Source: Azospirillum agricola (GTDB taxonomy: Bacteria; Pseudomonadota; Alphaproteobacteria; Azospirillales; Azospirillaceae). From it: a stretch of DNA of 64,000 nt. Shown one piece after another: positions 21,578 to 33,428 of this stretch; the first letter of the stretch is position 1; each line of letters starts with the position of its first letter. Made by a program: the position numbers and the translations under genes. Location of the stretch: assembly GCF_017876095.1 (NCBI RefSeq), contig NZ_JAGINM010000005.1:348755-412754 (forward strand), written 5' to 3'. Under the pieces are notes generated by a model. The model was not told where the DNA came from, made no database searches, and saw nothing but the letters and a program-made list of their open reading frames with translations.

Positions 21578-22144
21578 TCAGGCGGCGGGCGCGCACAGCC
21601 GGGACTTCAGCGCGGCGAAGCGCTCCACCTGATCGGCCAGCAATTGCCGCTTCCCGTCGCGGCCGACGAAGATCTTGAACATCGCCTCGCCGTCGCCGTT
21701 GAGGAAGATCACGGCGCAGCTGTCGCCGCTGCCCATGAAGGGGCGGCGGACGAAGGCGACGGCGGCGCAGCGGTCGAGCCGGATGTGGCCGCCGATCGGG
21801 CTGCCGCCGGCCAGATTGTAGAAGCCGCGCCCGAAGCTGCCGCGCGGCAGCGGCCCCTTGCACTCCAGCACCAGATCGGCGCTGTGGACCAGCACGGTGA
21901 CGACGCCCCAGTCGGCGATGTCGGCCATCGCCGCCTCGGCTTGCGAGCCGGGGGCGAAGGCGCGGAAATCCTCGGGCAGGCACGCGACCACGGTGCGCAG
22001 GCTGACGCCGCTGTCCGCCGCCACGGCCTCCAGCACGCCGCCGGGCTCGGCGGCAAGGCGGGCGCGCAGGGCGGCGAGGCGGTCGCCTCCCCCGTCGTCG
22101 GTCACGGCAGCGGCGGCAGCGGCGTCGATCTGGGCGTCGGTCAT
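21578..22144 (-). CDS. hutX: HutX-family intracellular heme carrier
   Basis: A 188-residue member of the HutX/HugX family that binds heme in the cytosol and passes it to a degrading enzyme. The diagnostic segment VLECKGPLPRGSFGRGFYNL continues into GSPIGGHIRLDRC and FVRRPFMGSGDS, then GEAMFKIFVGRD. The start is uncertain. ATG 22144 gives the family length, while ATG 22198 or TTG 22222 would add an unlike N terminus overlapping the Fur-like box. No clear ribosome-binding site precedes any of them. It lies between the heme receptor and the two-component genes on the same strand. Confidence 0.88.
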   Translation of the reverse strand: MTDAQIDAAAAAAVTDDGGGDRLAALRARLAAEPGGVLEAVAADSGVSLRTVVACLPEDFRAFAPGSQAEAAMADIADWGVVTVLVHSADLVLECKGPLPRGSFGRGFYNLAGGSPIGGHIRLDRCAAVAFVRRPFMGSGDSCAVIFLNGDGEAMFKIFVGRDGKRQLLADQVERFAALKSRLCAPAA

Positions 22145-22206
22145 GGGAGGGTCCGGACTGGAAGGGGGAAGGCGAAGGGGAGCGGCCGGCTCACCCATGG
22201 CTTTTA

Positions 22207-22221
22207 TGAGATTAAGTCGCA
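22207..22221. promoter_or_regulatory. Fur-like box upstream of hutX
   Basis: TGAGATTAAGTCGCA has the 7-1-7 form with five of seven symmetric positions. It lies between the histidine kinase gene and hutX, about 65 bp before the preferred hutX start. Confidence 0.5.
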
Positions 22222-22260
22222 ATCGCGTTTGACTTCAACGCCGCTTCCCTTAAGGCCGCT

Positions 22261-23760
22261 TCATTTTGCGTCATGAAGCGGCGGCGGACGGTCGGCGTGG
22301 CGCCCCAGCCGGATCACCGCGAGCAGGCCCGGCCCGTTGTCCTCCAACAGCAGCCCGCCGCCGTGCAGCGTGGCGATGGCGCGCACGATGGCGAGGCCCA
22401 GCCCGTGCCCCGGCACCGTGCCGGACGGGTCGAACCGGAAGAAGCGCTGGACGGCCAGCGCCCGCTGCCCCGGCGACAGCCCCCGCCCCCGGTCGGCGAC
22501 GCACAGCTCCTCCCACCCGTCGCGGATCCGGGCGCTCAGCGTGACCGCCCCGCCGTCGGCCGCGTATTTCAGGGCGTTGTCCACCAGATTGGCGACGGCC
22601 TGGAACAGCAGGGTGCGGTCGCCGCGCAGGCGCGGCGCCGGGTGCGCGGCGACGGTCAGGGCGATCCCGCCCTCCTCCGCCAGCGGCAGGTAGGATTCGC
22701 GGATCTCCTCCAGCAGCGCCGCCGCGTCCAGCGGCTCCATGCTCATCGAGCAGCGGGCCGTCTCGATCTCGCCGAGCCGCATGATGGCGCGGAAGAGGCG
22801 CTGGATGCGGCGCGTCTCCTCGATCCCCTCCTCCAGCTCGCGGCGCAAGGGCTCGTCGGCGCAGCCCTCGGCGATGGTCGCCAGCCGGTTGTGCAGGTGG
22901 GTCAGCGGCGTGCGCAGCTCGTGGGCGATGCTGCTCGACACGCTCGACACCTCCTCGACCAGCCGGTTCACGCGGTCCAGCGTGCGGTTGATCTCGCGGC
23001 CCAGGCTGGCGAACTCGTCGTCGGCCGGGCCGATGGCGATGCGCCGGTTGCGGTCGCCGCCGGCGTAGGAGGCCAGCGCCTCGGCGATGGCGTCCACCCG
23101 CCGCAGCGTGCCGGAGCTGAAATGGACGCCGAACGACACGCTGGTCAGCAGGAAGACCAGCACGCCGACGCCGGCCACCAGCGGCACCGCCTTCACCTGT
23201 TCCAGCATGGGCTGGATGTCGTAGGCGCTGACGAAGCGCCCGCCGTCGCCCAGCGGCACCACCAGCGCCTGGAGCGTCCCGCCGTCGCCCCGCCGGTCGA
23301 TCCGGCCGGTCGCGCAGGCGGTCAGGCGGGCCGGGTCGCAGGACAGCGCGGCGAGCAGCCGCCCGGCCTCGCCCGCCTCGCCGTGCAGCAGGCGGCCCTG
23401 GCCGTCGAGGACCAGCCGCTTGCGCGGCGTCTCCGGTTCGAGCCGCTCGCGGTAGCGGACCTGATCGGCCAGCGCGGGGGCGGCGGCGAGGCCGCCGAAC
23501 TGGCGCTGGGTCTCGACGTCGCGCTGGAGCAGTTCGGTGACGTGGTCCTTGACCAGATCGACCAGCAGGGTCCGGCTCCACAGCACCGCCCCGGCGGTGA
23601 CGACGACGAACACCGCGCCGACCGTCATCGTCTGGCGGAAGCTGCGGGTGTCGAGCAGGGTGCGGACCCGCGTCCGCCAGCGCCGCCGCCGGCCCGGCCG
23701 ATTGCCGGCCAGCCCGCCGCCGGCCAGCCTGCTTCCGCCCGGCCCGCTATCCCAGCGCAT
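22261..23760 (-). CDS. Sensor histidine kinase in the heme locus
   Basis: A 499-residue kinase with a first membrane helix (TMTVGAVFVVVTAGAVLW), a periplasmic domain of about 150 residues and a second helix (VGVLVFLLTSVSFGV). HAMP, HisKA (SSSIAHELRTPLTHL) and HATPase follow (NLVDNALKYA, GRGLSPGQR, GHGLGLAIVRAI). It overlaps the upstream response regulator by 14 bases, so the two are coupled. Position inside the heme cluster suggests it senses iron, heme or a related envelope signal. The periplasmic domain is not one I recognise. N-terminal residues before the first helix contain a small GLAG repeat. Confidence 0.88.
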   Translation of the reverse strand: MRWDSGPGGSRLAGGGLAGNRPGRRRRWRTRVRTLLDTRSFRQTMTVGAVFVVVTAGAVLWSRTLLVDLVKDHVTELLQRDVETQRQFGGLAAAPALADQVRYRERLEPETPRKRLVLDGQGRLLHGEAGEAGRLLAALSCDPARLTACATGRIDRRGDGGTLQALVVPLGDGGRFVSAYDIQPMLEQVKAVPLVAGVGVLVFLLTSVSFGVHFSSGTLRRVDAIAEALASYAGGDRNRRIAIGPADDEFASLGREINRTLDRVNRLVEEVSSVSSSIAHELRTPLTHLHNRLATIAEGCADEPLRRELEEGIEETRRIQRLFRAIMRLGEIETARCSMSMEPLDAAALLEEIRESYLPLAEEGGIALTVAAHPAPRLRGDRTLLFQAVANLVDNALKYAADGGAVTLSARIRDGWEELCVADRGRGLSPGQRALAVQRFFRFDPSGTVPGHGLGLAIVRAIATLHGGGLLLEDNGPGLLAVIRLGRHADRPPPLHDAK

Positions 23761-24415
23761 AGCCGATGGCCCGGATCGTGCGCAGCAGCGGCGGGTCGAA
23801 ATCCTTGTCGATCTTGCCGCGCAGCTTGAAGACATGCACCTCGACCAGATTGGTCTGCGGGTTGAATCCATAGCCCCAGGCCTTCTCCAGCAGCATGTTG
23901 CGGGTGACGGTCTGCCCCGGATTGCTCATCAGGATGTGGAGCAGCTTGAACTCCTTGTCGGTGAGATCGATCGCCACGCCGCGCCGGGTCACGCGCCGCT
24001 CGGGCACGTCCATCACCAGATCGCTCACCGTCAGCACGTCGCCGGGGGCCGCCGCGCGGCCGTGGCGGCGGGCCAGATGCTCCAGCCGCACCAGCAGCTC
24101 GGCGAAGTCGAAGGGCTTGCCCAGGTAATCGTCGGCCCCGGCGCGCAGCCCGGCCACCCGGTCGGACGTCTCGTCGAGCGCCGACAGCACCAGCACCGGC
24201 GGGTGGCGGGTGCCGTGAAGGCGCTTCAGCACCTCCATGCCGTCCAGCGTCGGCAGCATGCGGTCGAGCACCACGACGTCGAAGGCCTCCTCGGCCAGCA
24301 GGCGCAGGGCACCCTCGCCGTCCCCGGCGAAGCGGCAGGCGTGGCCGGACCCGTTGAGCTTCGCCCCGATCCAGTAACTGACGGCCGCATCGTCCTCGAC
24401 GACCAGAACGCGCAA
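23747..24415 (-). CDS. OmpR-family response regulator in the heme locus
   Basis: A 222-residue regulator. The receiver has E7-D8-D9, phosphoacceptor D51 (VVVLDRMLPTLDG) and Lys in LGKPFDFAELL. The winged-helix domain includes LTDKEFKLLHILMSNPGQTV and VEVHVFKLRGKIDKDF. Its promoter region holds a Fur-like box at 24451-24465, so the pair is probably iron-regulated. Targets unknown; adjacent hmu/hut genes are the obvious candidates. Confidence 0.9.
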   Translation of the reverse strand: MRVLVVEDDAAVSYWIGAKLNGSGHACRFAGDGEGALRLLAEEAFDVVVLDRMLPTLDGMEVLKRLHGTRHPPVLVLSALDETSDRVAGLRAGADDYLGKPFDFAELLVRLEHLARRHGRAAAPGDVLTVSDLVMDVPERRVTRRGVAIDLTDKEFKLLHILMSNPGQTVTRNMLLEKAWGYGFNPQTNLVEVHVFKLRGKIDKDFDPPLLRTIRAIGYALG

Positions 24416-24450
24416 CGCGCTTCTCCTTGCCTTGGGAAATCAACTGCTAT

Positions 24451-24465
24451 TGATAATTAATCGCA
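24451..24465. promoter_or_regulatory. Fur-like box upstream of the response regulator
   Basis: TGATAATTAATCGCA carries a perfect classical Fur half-site (TGATAAT) and the local ATCGCA-type right half. It lies 36 bp before the response regulator start, in the gap after hmuV. Confidence 0.55.
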
Positions 24466-24517
24466 TACCCGCCGTCCAGTCCGCTCGGCTGGCGCGGGGC
24501 GCCGGACCCTTGCCGGG

Positions 24518-25332
<815 letters not shown>

Positions 25333-25336
<4 letters not shown>

Positions 25337-26418
25337 AGGATCGCCCGACCGGCCCGCGACCGCAGCAGCCACAGGAAGACCGGGGCGCCGACGGCCCCCA
25401 GCAGCAGCCCGACCGGCACTTCGGCCGGGGCGGCGATGCTGCGCGCGGCGGTGTCGGCCAGGATCAGCAGCGTCGCCCCGGCCAGCGCCACGGCCGGCAG
25501 CAGCCGGCGGTGGACCGGCCCCAGCCACAGCCGGACCATGTGCGGCACCACCAGACCGACGAAGCCGATCAGGCCGGAGACGGCGACCGCCGCCCCGACG
25601 CCCAGCGCCACCAGCAGCACGGTGCGCGTGGCGAAGCGGTGGGGATCCAGCCCGAGCAGGAAGGCGTCGCGCTCGCCCAGCGCGTAGAGGTCGAGCCGCC
25701 GGGCGTTGGCCATCAGCGCCGCCGTCGCCCCGGCCATCAGGACCAGCGCCGGCCCGATCTGCCCCCAGGCGGCGGCGCCGAAGCCGCCCATCATCCAGAA
25801 GGTCATCTGGCGCAGCGCCTGGTCGTCGCCGAGATAGCTGCACAGCCCGATGCCGGTGGCGCCCAGCGCGTTGACGGCGATGCCGGCCAGCAGCATGCCG
25901 GTGGCCGAGCAGCGCCCGTCGCTCCGCGCCAGCCCGAGGATCAGCAGGGTCGCCACCAGCGCGCCGAGAAAGGCCATCGCCGGCAGCAGGGTGGCGAGCG
26001 ACAGCCCGGTGGCGGCGAGGCCGAGGCCCGACACCCCGAGGATCATCGTCGCCGAGCCGGCGCAGGCGGCGCCGCTGGACACGCCGACCAGCCCCGGATC
26101 GGCCAGCGGGTTGCGGAAGATCGCCTGGAGCGAGGCCCCCGCCACGGCGAGCGTCACGCCGACCGCCGCCGCCAGCAGGACGCGCGGCAGGCGCAGCGTG
26201 GTCAGCACCGCCGCGTCGCGGGCCGGCAGCGGCGTGCCCGGCAGGCCGACGGCCTGGGCGAGGTGCGACAGCGTGCGGTCGAGCGGCAGCGCGACGCTGC
26301 CGGTGGACAGCGCCACCAGCGTCGCGACGGCCGCCGCGACCGCCAGCAGGGCGAGGGCGGGCATCAGCGCGCGCCGTCCCGGCCCCGGGGCGACGCCGAC
26401 CGACAGGCTCAGGCTCAT
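25333..26418 (-). CDS. hmuU: Heme ABC transporter permease
   Basis: A 361-residue FecCD/BtuC-type permease with about ten transmembrane helices. Typical segments are LPRVLLAAAVGVTLAVAGAS then LQAIFRNPLADPGLVGVSSG, and GLIGFVGLVVPHMVRLWLGP near the C terminus. It forms the inner-membrane heme channel with HmuV. Both ends overlap neighbours by ATGA. Confidence 0.94.
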
Positions 26419-27302
26419 TTCACCCCCTGCTCGCTGACCAGCGCGGCAACCGCGTCGCCCGTGCGGGGACCGAGCCCGACCAGGATCGCGCCATCCACCA
26501 CCACCACCCGGCGCGTCCTCGCCACCGGAGTCAGGGCGAGCTGCGGCAGGCCGAGCAGGCCGTCCACCCCGCCCGACCGGTCGATCAGCGAGCGGCTGAC
26601 CAGCAGCAGGTCGGGCTCCGCCGCCAGGGCGCCCTCCGCCGACAGGGGAACATAGTCGCGCTCGCCCGCCAGCGCGTTGCCGGCGCCGGCCATGGCGATC
26701 AGCGTGTCGGGCACGGTGCCGCGACCGGCCGCCAGCATGCCGCCCGGCCCGCCGCCGACCAGGCACAGCACGCGCAGGGGGGGAGCGCCCTTCCGCTCCG
26801 CGCGCGCCGTCCCGACGACGGCGGCGAGATCGGAGAGCCGCGCCTCGACCGCCGCCGCCAGCCGCGCGCCCTCCGCCTCGCGGCCGAGCGCGCGGGCGAC
26901 GGCGGCGATCTTGCCGGACAGGCCGGCGCGGTCGGCCGCCTCCGGGATCATCGTCACCGTCACGCCCATCGCGCGGAGCTGGTCGAAGGCGGTCTGCGGC
27001 CCGGCCCCCTCGACCGCCACCACATGGGTCGGCGACAGGGAGATCATCCCCTCCGCCGACAGGGCGCGCATGTAGCCGGCGTCGGGCCGGGCGGCGGCCT
27101 CGGCCGGATAGCGGCTGACCGTGTCCCGCCCGACCACCGAATCGCCGGCGCCGAGCGCGAAGGCCAGCTCCGTCACCGGCGCGCCGATGGTGATCAGCCG
27201 CATCGCCTCCGCCGCCGCCGCGCCGGGGAGAAGCCCTCCGGCGACGGCGGCCAGGAGGACGAGGCGGCGCAAGGGGCGAAGGAGCCCTGTCGTCACCGTC
27301 AT
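26415..27302 (-). CDS. hmuT: Periplasmic heme-binding protein
   Basis: A 295-residue type III (FecB/BtuF-like) binding protein with a Sec signal peptide (LPGAAAAEA). GAPVTELAFALGAGDSVVGR is followed by DTVSRYPAEAAARPDAGYMR, which carries the Tyr and Arg expected for HmuT heme coordination. It delivers heme to HmuUV. It lies 13 bases downstream of hmuS in the same operon. Confidence 0.93.
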   Translation of the reverse strand: MTVTTGLLRPLRRLVLLAAVAGGLLPGAAAAEAMRLITIGAPVTELAFALGAGDSVVGRDTVSRYPAEAAARPDAGYMRALSAEGMISLSPTHVVAVEGAGPQTAFDQLRAMGVTVTMIPEAADRAGLSGKIAAVARALGREAEGARLAAAVEARLSDLAAVVGTARAERKGAPPLRVLCLVGGGPGGMLAAGRGTVPDTLIAMAGAGNALAGERDYVPLSAEGALAAEPDLLLVSRSLIDRSGGVDGLLGLPQLALTPVARTRRVVVVDGAILVGLGPRTGDAVAALVSEQGVK

Positions 27303-27315
27303 GACGGCCGGCCCG

Positions 27316-28269
27316 TCAGGCCGCCGCCGCGACGGCGGGCAGCGAACGCGCCAGCGCCCGCCACTCGGCCCGCTCCGGCTTGTCCTCGTCGCGCTGGCCG
27401 CACAGGATGGCGGCGTTCTCGCCCCGGTCGTCGTACAGCTCGACGGTGGTGATGCCGCCCTTGTCGGTCGGCTTGTGGACCACCCAGGCGCTCGCCAGCC
27501 GCGTCAGGTCGCAGCGCAGGCGGAAGTCCGGATCCTCGATGCGCAGCTCGCTCCCTTCGCCGACGAGGGTGCCGATGGTTCCGGTGTGGATCTGGATGCA
27601 GCCGGCGTTCCCGGCGAAGACCATGATGTCGAGCCTGCGGTCGCGCGCGGCCTCCAGCAGCTCCGTCACCGCCGTCAGCGGCAGCTCGCGGGCGAACTCG
27701 CCCCCGGCCAGCCGCATCGCCTGGAGGCGGCCGGCGCCGAAGCGCCTGAGCATCCCGTGGAACTCGTGGACGTCCGTCATCGCCGCCCAGGCCGAGCGCA
27801 GGCCGGGCACGTCGATCGCCGCGTCGTCGGTCGCCTCGGGAGCGGCCTCGGGGACGGCCTCGGGGGCAGCCTCGGCGACGGCCCCGGAAGCGGGAACCGC
27901 CGCGCGATGCTCCGCCAGGAAGGCGTTCCAGGCGTCGGCGTCGGTCCCGGCGGTGCGGTGGATGGCGTGGACCGGGCGGCCCAGCCGGTCATGGACGCGG
28001 ATCGCGTCGGCGGCGACGTCGTGGACGGTCTGCTCCCAATGCTTGGGGAAGACGCGCAGATCGACGTCGCGGTTCAGCACGATGACGGCGTGGCCCATGA
28101 CCGACACGTTGCCGAACGTCCCCTCCTTCTCATGCACCATGGCGGCGTTGGTGGTGACCACGCGGACCGGCCCCAGCGCCTCCAGGCGCGGCAGGGCCTC
28201 GCTCCAGTCGACGGCGAGGCGGACGCAATCCGTTGCGGAAGTGGCGGGCGTCGGACGGGTATCGGGCAT
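27316..28269 (-). CDS. hmuS: Hemin-degrading/heme-carrier protein (HmuS/ChuS family)
   Basis: The two structural repeats are visible: RVVTTNAAMVHEKEGTFGNV with IVLNRDVDLRVFPKHWEQ, and the later MVFAGNAGCIQIHTGTIGTL with DPDFRLRCDLTRLASAWVV. The family binds heme in the cytosol and may degrade it. At 317 residues from ATG 28269 it is somewhat shorter than the usual 340-350, because the typical N-terminal helical segment is missing. An upstream in-frame extension to 28389 is not family-like and would run through the Fur-like box. A Glu-Ala-Pro repeat sits between the halves. Confidence 0.9.
   Translation of the reverse strand: MPDTRPTPATSATDCVRLAVDWSEALPRLEALGPVRVVTTNAAMVHEKEGTFGNVSVMGHAVIVLNRDVDLRVFPKHWEQTVHDVAADAIRVHDRLGRPVHAIHRTAGTDADAWNAFLAEHRAAVPASGAVAEAAPEAVPEAAPEATDDAAIDVPGLRSAWAAMTDVHEFHGMLRRFGAGRLQAMRLAGGEFARELPLTAVTELLEAARDRRLDIMVFAGNAGCIQIHTGTIGTLVGEGSELRIEDPDFRLRCDLTRLASAWVVHKPTDKGGITTVELYDDRGENAAILCGQRDEDKPERAEWRALARSLPAVAAAA
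27833..27880 (-). repeat. Four 12-bp tandem repeats in the hmuS interdomain linker
   Basis: Four GCCTCGGGGACG-like units (27833, 27845, 27857, 27869) encode an EAxP tetrapeptide repeat joining the two HmuS halves. Frame is kept by the 12-bp period. Confidence 0.8.
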
Positions 28270-28345
28270 CGGGGGAATCCTTGGCGTGTGGATCGGTGCC
28301 GGCCGGGTGCCGCGGGGGGCCGGCGTGAACTCCCCCAAATGATCA

Positions 28346-28360
28346 TGATACGCATTATCA
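28346..28360. promoter_or_regulatory. Fur-like box upstream of hmuS
   Basis: TGATACGCATTATCA is close to the classical Fur 7-1-7 site, with a perfect ATTATCA right half and five of seven symmetric positions. It lies about 77 bp before the hmuS start and would control the hmuSTUV operon. Confidence 0.7.
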
Positions 28361-28403
28361 TTGACAAGCCGCGGTTCATTAACGGGCATTAATCGCCCCC
28401 GCC

Positions 28404-30346
<1,943 letters not shown>

Positions 30347-30350
<4 letters not shown>

Positions 30351-31555
30351 AGCCGGAACCCGACGCGGGGCGGGCGGCCGTCGTCGGTCCGCCAGCCGGT
30401 GACGATCCGCTCGCCCTCGGCCAGCCCGTGCAGGATCTGGGCGTTGAATCGGTCGCGCACGCCGACGCGCACCTCGCGCGTCTCGACGGCGCCGTCCGGC
30501 CCGATCATCGCGACGGTGTGCAGCCCGGCCGCCTCGTCCTTCGCGGTCAGGGCGGCGACCGGGACGGTGAGCGCGTTCCTCGCCTCGGCGGCGACGAAGA
30601 AGACCTGGGCGGTCATCTCCGGGCGCAGCTCGCCGCGCTCGTTGGCGACCTCGAACAGCGCGGTGTAGAGCACGACGGTGCTGGCCCCCGTCCCGCCGCC
30701 CGACGACGAGCCGCCGTTGGAACCGCCGCTCGCCGCCGGCTTGGGCGGGGCCGGCAGGATCTGCTGCAACCGCGCCGTCCAGCGCCGGCCGGGATGGCCG
30801 AGCGTGGTGAAGTAGAGCGGCATGTTGTCGGTCAGGCGGGTGACGTCGGCCTCCGACACCTGGGTCCACACGGTCATCGCCGACAAATCGGCGATGCGCA
30901 TCAGGACCGGCGCCTCGTAGGTCGAGTTGATGGTCTGGCCCTGGCGGGCGTCGACCGCGATCAGCGTGCCGCTCATCGGCGCGTAGATGCGGGTGTAGCC
31001 GAGCTGCGCCTCGTCGGCCTGGAGGGTCGAGTCGGTCTGGCGGATCTGGGCCAGCGTGGCGTCGACCTGGGCGGCGGCGGTGCGCGCCTCCATCCGCGCC
31101 TGGTCGTAGGCCTCGCCGCGCCCGGCCTCGACCCGGCGCAGCGCCGTCTGGCGGGCGAGCTGGGCCTGGGCGAAGTCGGCGCGCGCCCGCAGCTCGTCCA
31201 GCAGGGCGGTCAGGCGGGCGCGCTCGGCGCGGCCGGCCTCGACCTTGGCCTGTTGCAGGGCCGGATCGATCTCGGCCAGCAGGTCGCCCTCGCGCACCAT
31301 CTGCCCGACCGTGACATGCAGCCGCATCAGCTGGCCCGACACCTGGGCGCCGACGTCGACGTAGGCGCGCGGCTGGATCTTGCCGAGCGCCGTCACCGTG
31401 TCCTCGACCGTGCCGCGCCCGATCGCCGTCTGGTCGGCGGACTGGGCGGGATCGCTCCGCCCCAGCAGCGCGGCCGAGGCGAATCCGGCGAGAACCACCC
31501 CGATGGCGAGGACGACCCGGTACCGGCGGCGGGCGGGCGGGGATGGTCTGGTCAT
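30347..31555 (-). CDS. macA: MacA-type periplasmic adaptor protein
   Basis: A 402-residue RND/MacA family adaptor. An N-terminal anchor (VVLAIGVVLAGFASAALLG) precedes a lipoyl-like half (VDVGAQVSGQLMRLHVTVGQ). A long helical hairpin of Ala/Arg/Gln-rich coiled coil (about 110-190) and the YTRIYAPMSGTLIAVDARQG half follow. A Gly/Ser-rich loop near residue 280 is unusually long. It links MacB to an outer-membrane channel. ATG 31555 was chosen because the upstream extension is not family-like. Confidence 0.9.
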
Positions 31556-31779
31556 GGCGGCGGTCGAAGTCCCTGGTGGCGATGGGAAGGGCGATGGAGC
31601 GCGAGAATGCGGATCGTTCTCACCAAGGACGTTTGACGGAGGCCGCAGCCTCACCGGAAAAGCGAATCCGGCACGCATCCGGCGTCGGGCGCGGGACCGG
31701 CCTGACACGAGGACGACCGGCGGCGCCCACCCCCTCACCCCGGTTCCGCAAAAATTTTCCCCACGGCGGATCCATAGAT

Positions 31780-31794
31780 TGCGAATGATTCGCA
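31780..31794. promoter_or_regulatory. Perfect Fur-like palindrome between macA and the FecI-type sigma gene
   Basis: TGCGAATGATTCGCA is a perfect 7-1-7 palindrome, 55 bp upstream of the sigma factor start and 225 bp from macA on the other strand. It is the best-conserved copy of the box found at six iron-island promoters. It is expected to repress the sigma gene, and possibly macAB, when iron is plentiful. The rest of the 294-base gap shows no gene. Confidence 0.75.
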
Positions 31795-31849
31795 TTCATG
31801 GTTTAGGACTGGCTCCTGATGGATCGTTGGAACGGGTGTCGCCGAGGTC

Positions 31850-32356
31850 ATGGCTGAAAGAGACCGCTCTTCCCTGCTGGGCCTGCTGCTCGTGCATTAC
31901 GAGGAGATGACGGGCCATCTGGCCCGGCGCCTCGGCTCGCTGTGCCTGGCCGAGGACGTCGTGCAGGACACCTATCTGCGCCTGCGCAGCCTGACCGCCC
32001 TGCCGGAGATCGACAACCCGCGCTCCTACCTGTTCCGCATGGCCGACAACATCGCGCTCGACCGGATGCGGGCGGAAACCCGCTGGGGGCGGCGCTTCGC
32101 CCCGGCCGAACTCGGGCTCGACCGCCCGCTGGAGGAACCGGACGCCGAGGCCACCCTGGAGCACAAGCAGCGCTTCGAGCGGCTGAGCCAGGCGCTGAAC
32201 GAGCTGCCGCCGCGCTGCCGCGAGGTGTTTCTGCTTCACAAATTCGACGGTTTGAGCCATGCCGAGATCGCCGCGCGCCTGGGCATCTCGCGCAGCATGG
32301 TGGAGAAGCACGTCATGAAGGCTCTGGCCCACTGCCGCGACCGGCTGGCCCTGTGA
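31850..32356 (+). CDS. FecI-like ECF sigma factor
   Basis: A 168-residue iron-starvation sigma factor with region 2 (LAEDVVQDTYLRLRSL, NPRSYLFRMADNIALDRMRA) and region 4 (LPPRCREVFLLHKFDGLSHA then EIAARLGISRSMVEKHVMKA). The terminal HVMKAL is typical of FecI/PvdS relatives. It should direct transcription of the adjacent siderophore receptor after release by FecR. It overlaps fecR by one base (TGATG). Confidence 0.93.
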   Translation: MAERDRSSLLGLLLVHYEEMTGHLARRLGSLCLAEDVVQDTYLRLRSLTALPEIDNPRSYLFRMADNIALDRMRAETRWGRRFAPAELGLDRPLEEPDAEATLEHKQRFERLSQALNELPPRCREVFLLHKFDGLSHAEIAARLGISRSMVEKHVMKALAHCRDRLAL

Positions 32357-33315
32357 TGGAGGGGAACGGCGAGCGGCCGGCGTTAACCGGCGACCCGCGC
32401 GAGGACGCCCTGGCGTGGTTCGTGCGCCTGGAATCCGGCGACGCCGATCCGGCCGACCGCCGGGCCTTCGCCGACTGGCTGGCGCGCGACCCCGCCCACC
32501 GGCGCGAATACGACCGGCTGGCCGGGGTGTGGGACGACCTCGACCGCGTGCCCGATCCGCGCCGGGGCCATCGCCGGGTCACGCGCGCGGCGCCGACCCG
32601 CCGCCGCTTCCTGACCTACGGCGTGGCCGGCGGGGCGGCGGCCTGCGCCGCCGGGCTGGGCGGCACCGTCGCGATGACCGCCTGGGCCGGCGACATCCGC
32701 ACCGCGACCGGCGAGCGCCGGACGGCGACGCTCGACGACGGCTCGGTCGTCGAGCTCGACGCCGGCAGCGCGCTGGCGGTGGAATTCTCCCCCGCCGAGC
32801 GCCGCGTCCGCCTGATCGACGGGCGCGCGCGCTTCGTCGCCGCCCGCGACCCCGGCCGGCCCTTCACCGTCGCCTGCGCCGGCGGCCGGCTGACGACGGC
32901 GGGCGCCACCCTGATCCTGCACCGCCAGCCGGAGTCCGCCGTGGCGGCGGTCGAGGAGGGCACGGCCACCCTGACGGCCGGCCTCGCGCCGCCGGTCCAG
33001 CTCCTGGCCGGGCACTGCCGCTCCTACGGCCCCGGCGGCCCCGGCCCGCTGGTGCGGGACGGGGTGGCGGCCGAGACCGCGTGGCGGCAGGGCCGGCTGG
33101 TCTTCCAGGGCCAGCCGCTCGACGCGGTGATCGCCGACCTCAACCGCTACCACCCCGCCCGCATCCTGCTGTGGGACCGTCCGCTCGCCGAGCTGCGGGT
33201 CGACGGCAGCGTCGACGCCGCCCGCCCGGACGCCGCGCTGAACGCCATCGTACGCATCCTGCCCGTGCGCACGCTGCATCCCGTACCCGGATTGGTGATC
33301 ATTCGTTCCGCCTAG
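32356..33315 (+). CDS. FecR-like anti-sigma factor / sigma regulator
   Basis: A 319-residue regulator. The N-terminal cytoplasmic sigma-binding domain (DUF4880: ALAWFVRLESGDADPADRRA then FADWLARDPAHRREY) is followed by a membrane helix starting with a twin-arginine-like TRRRFLTYGVAGG. A FecR periplasmic domain (TLDDGSVVELDAGSALAVEF) and a C-terminal STN-like domain follow (DAVIADLNRYHPARILLWDR). It relays the receptor's ligand signal to the sigma factor. The RRRFL motif before the helix agrees with reports that FecR proteins can use the Tat pathway. Confidence 0.92.
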   Translation: MEGNGERPALTGDPREDALAWFVRLESGDADPADRRAFADWLARDPAHRREYDRLAGVWDDLDRVPDPRRGHRRVTRAAPTRRRFLTYGVAGGAAACAAGLGGTVAMTAWAGDIRTATGERRTATLDDGSVVELDAGSALAVEFSPAERRVRLIDGRARFVAARDPGRPFTVACAGGRLTTAGATLILHRQPESAVAAVEEGTATLTAGLAPPVQLLAGHCRSYGPGGPGPLVRDGVAAETAWRQGRLVFQGQPLDAVIADLNRYHPARILLWDRPLAELRVDGSVDAARPDAALNAIVRILPVRTLHPVPGLVIIRSA

Positions 33316-33393
33316 CCGGTTCGTCCGAATTTTTCTTCGAAACGAGGTGAGGATCCCCCCTTCGGCCAGCGTCCTGACTCGCCAAAAGGCAAA

Positions 33394-33408
33394 TGCAACT
33401 CATTCGCA
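33394..33408. promoter_or_regulatory. Fur-like box before the siderophore receptor
   Basis: TGCAACTCATTCGCA matches the local box, with an ATTCGCA right half and five of seven symmetric positions. It overlaps an in-frame ATG at 33393, which argues for a later receptor start. Confidence 0.55.
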
Positions 33409-33428
33409 TAATGACGGGGGTCTTGGCG

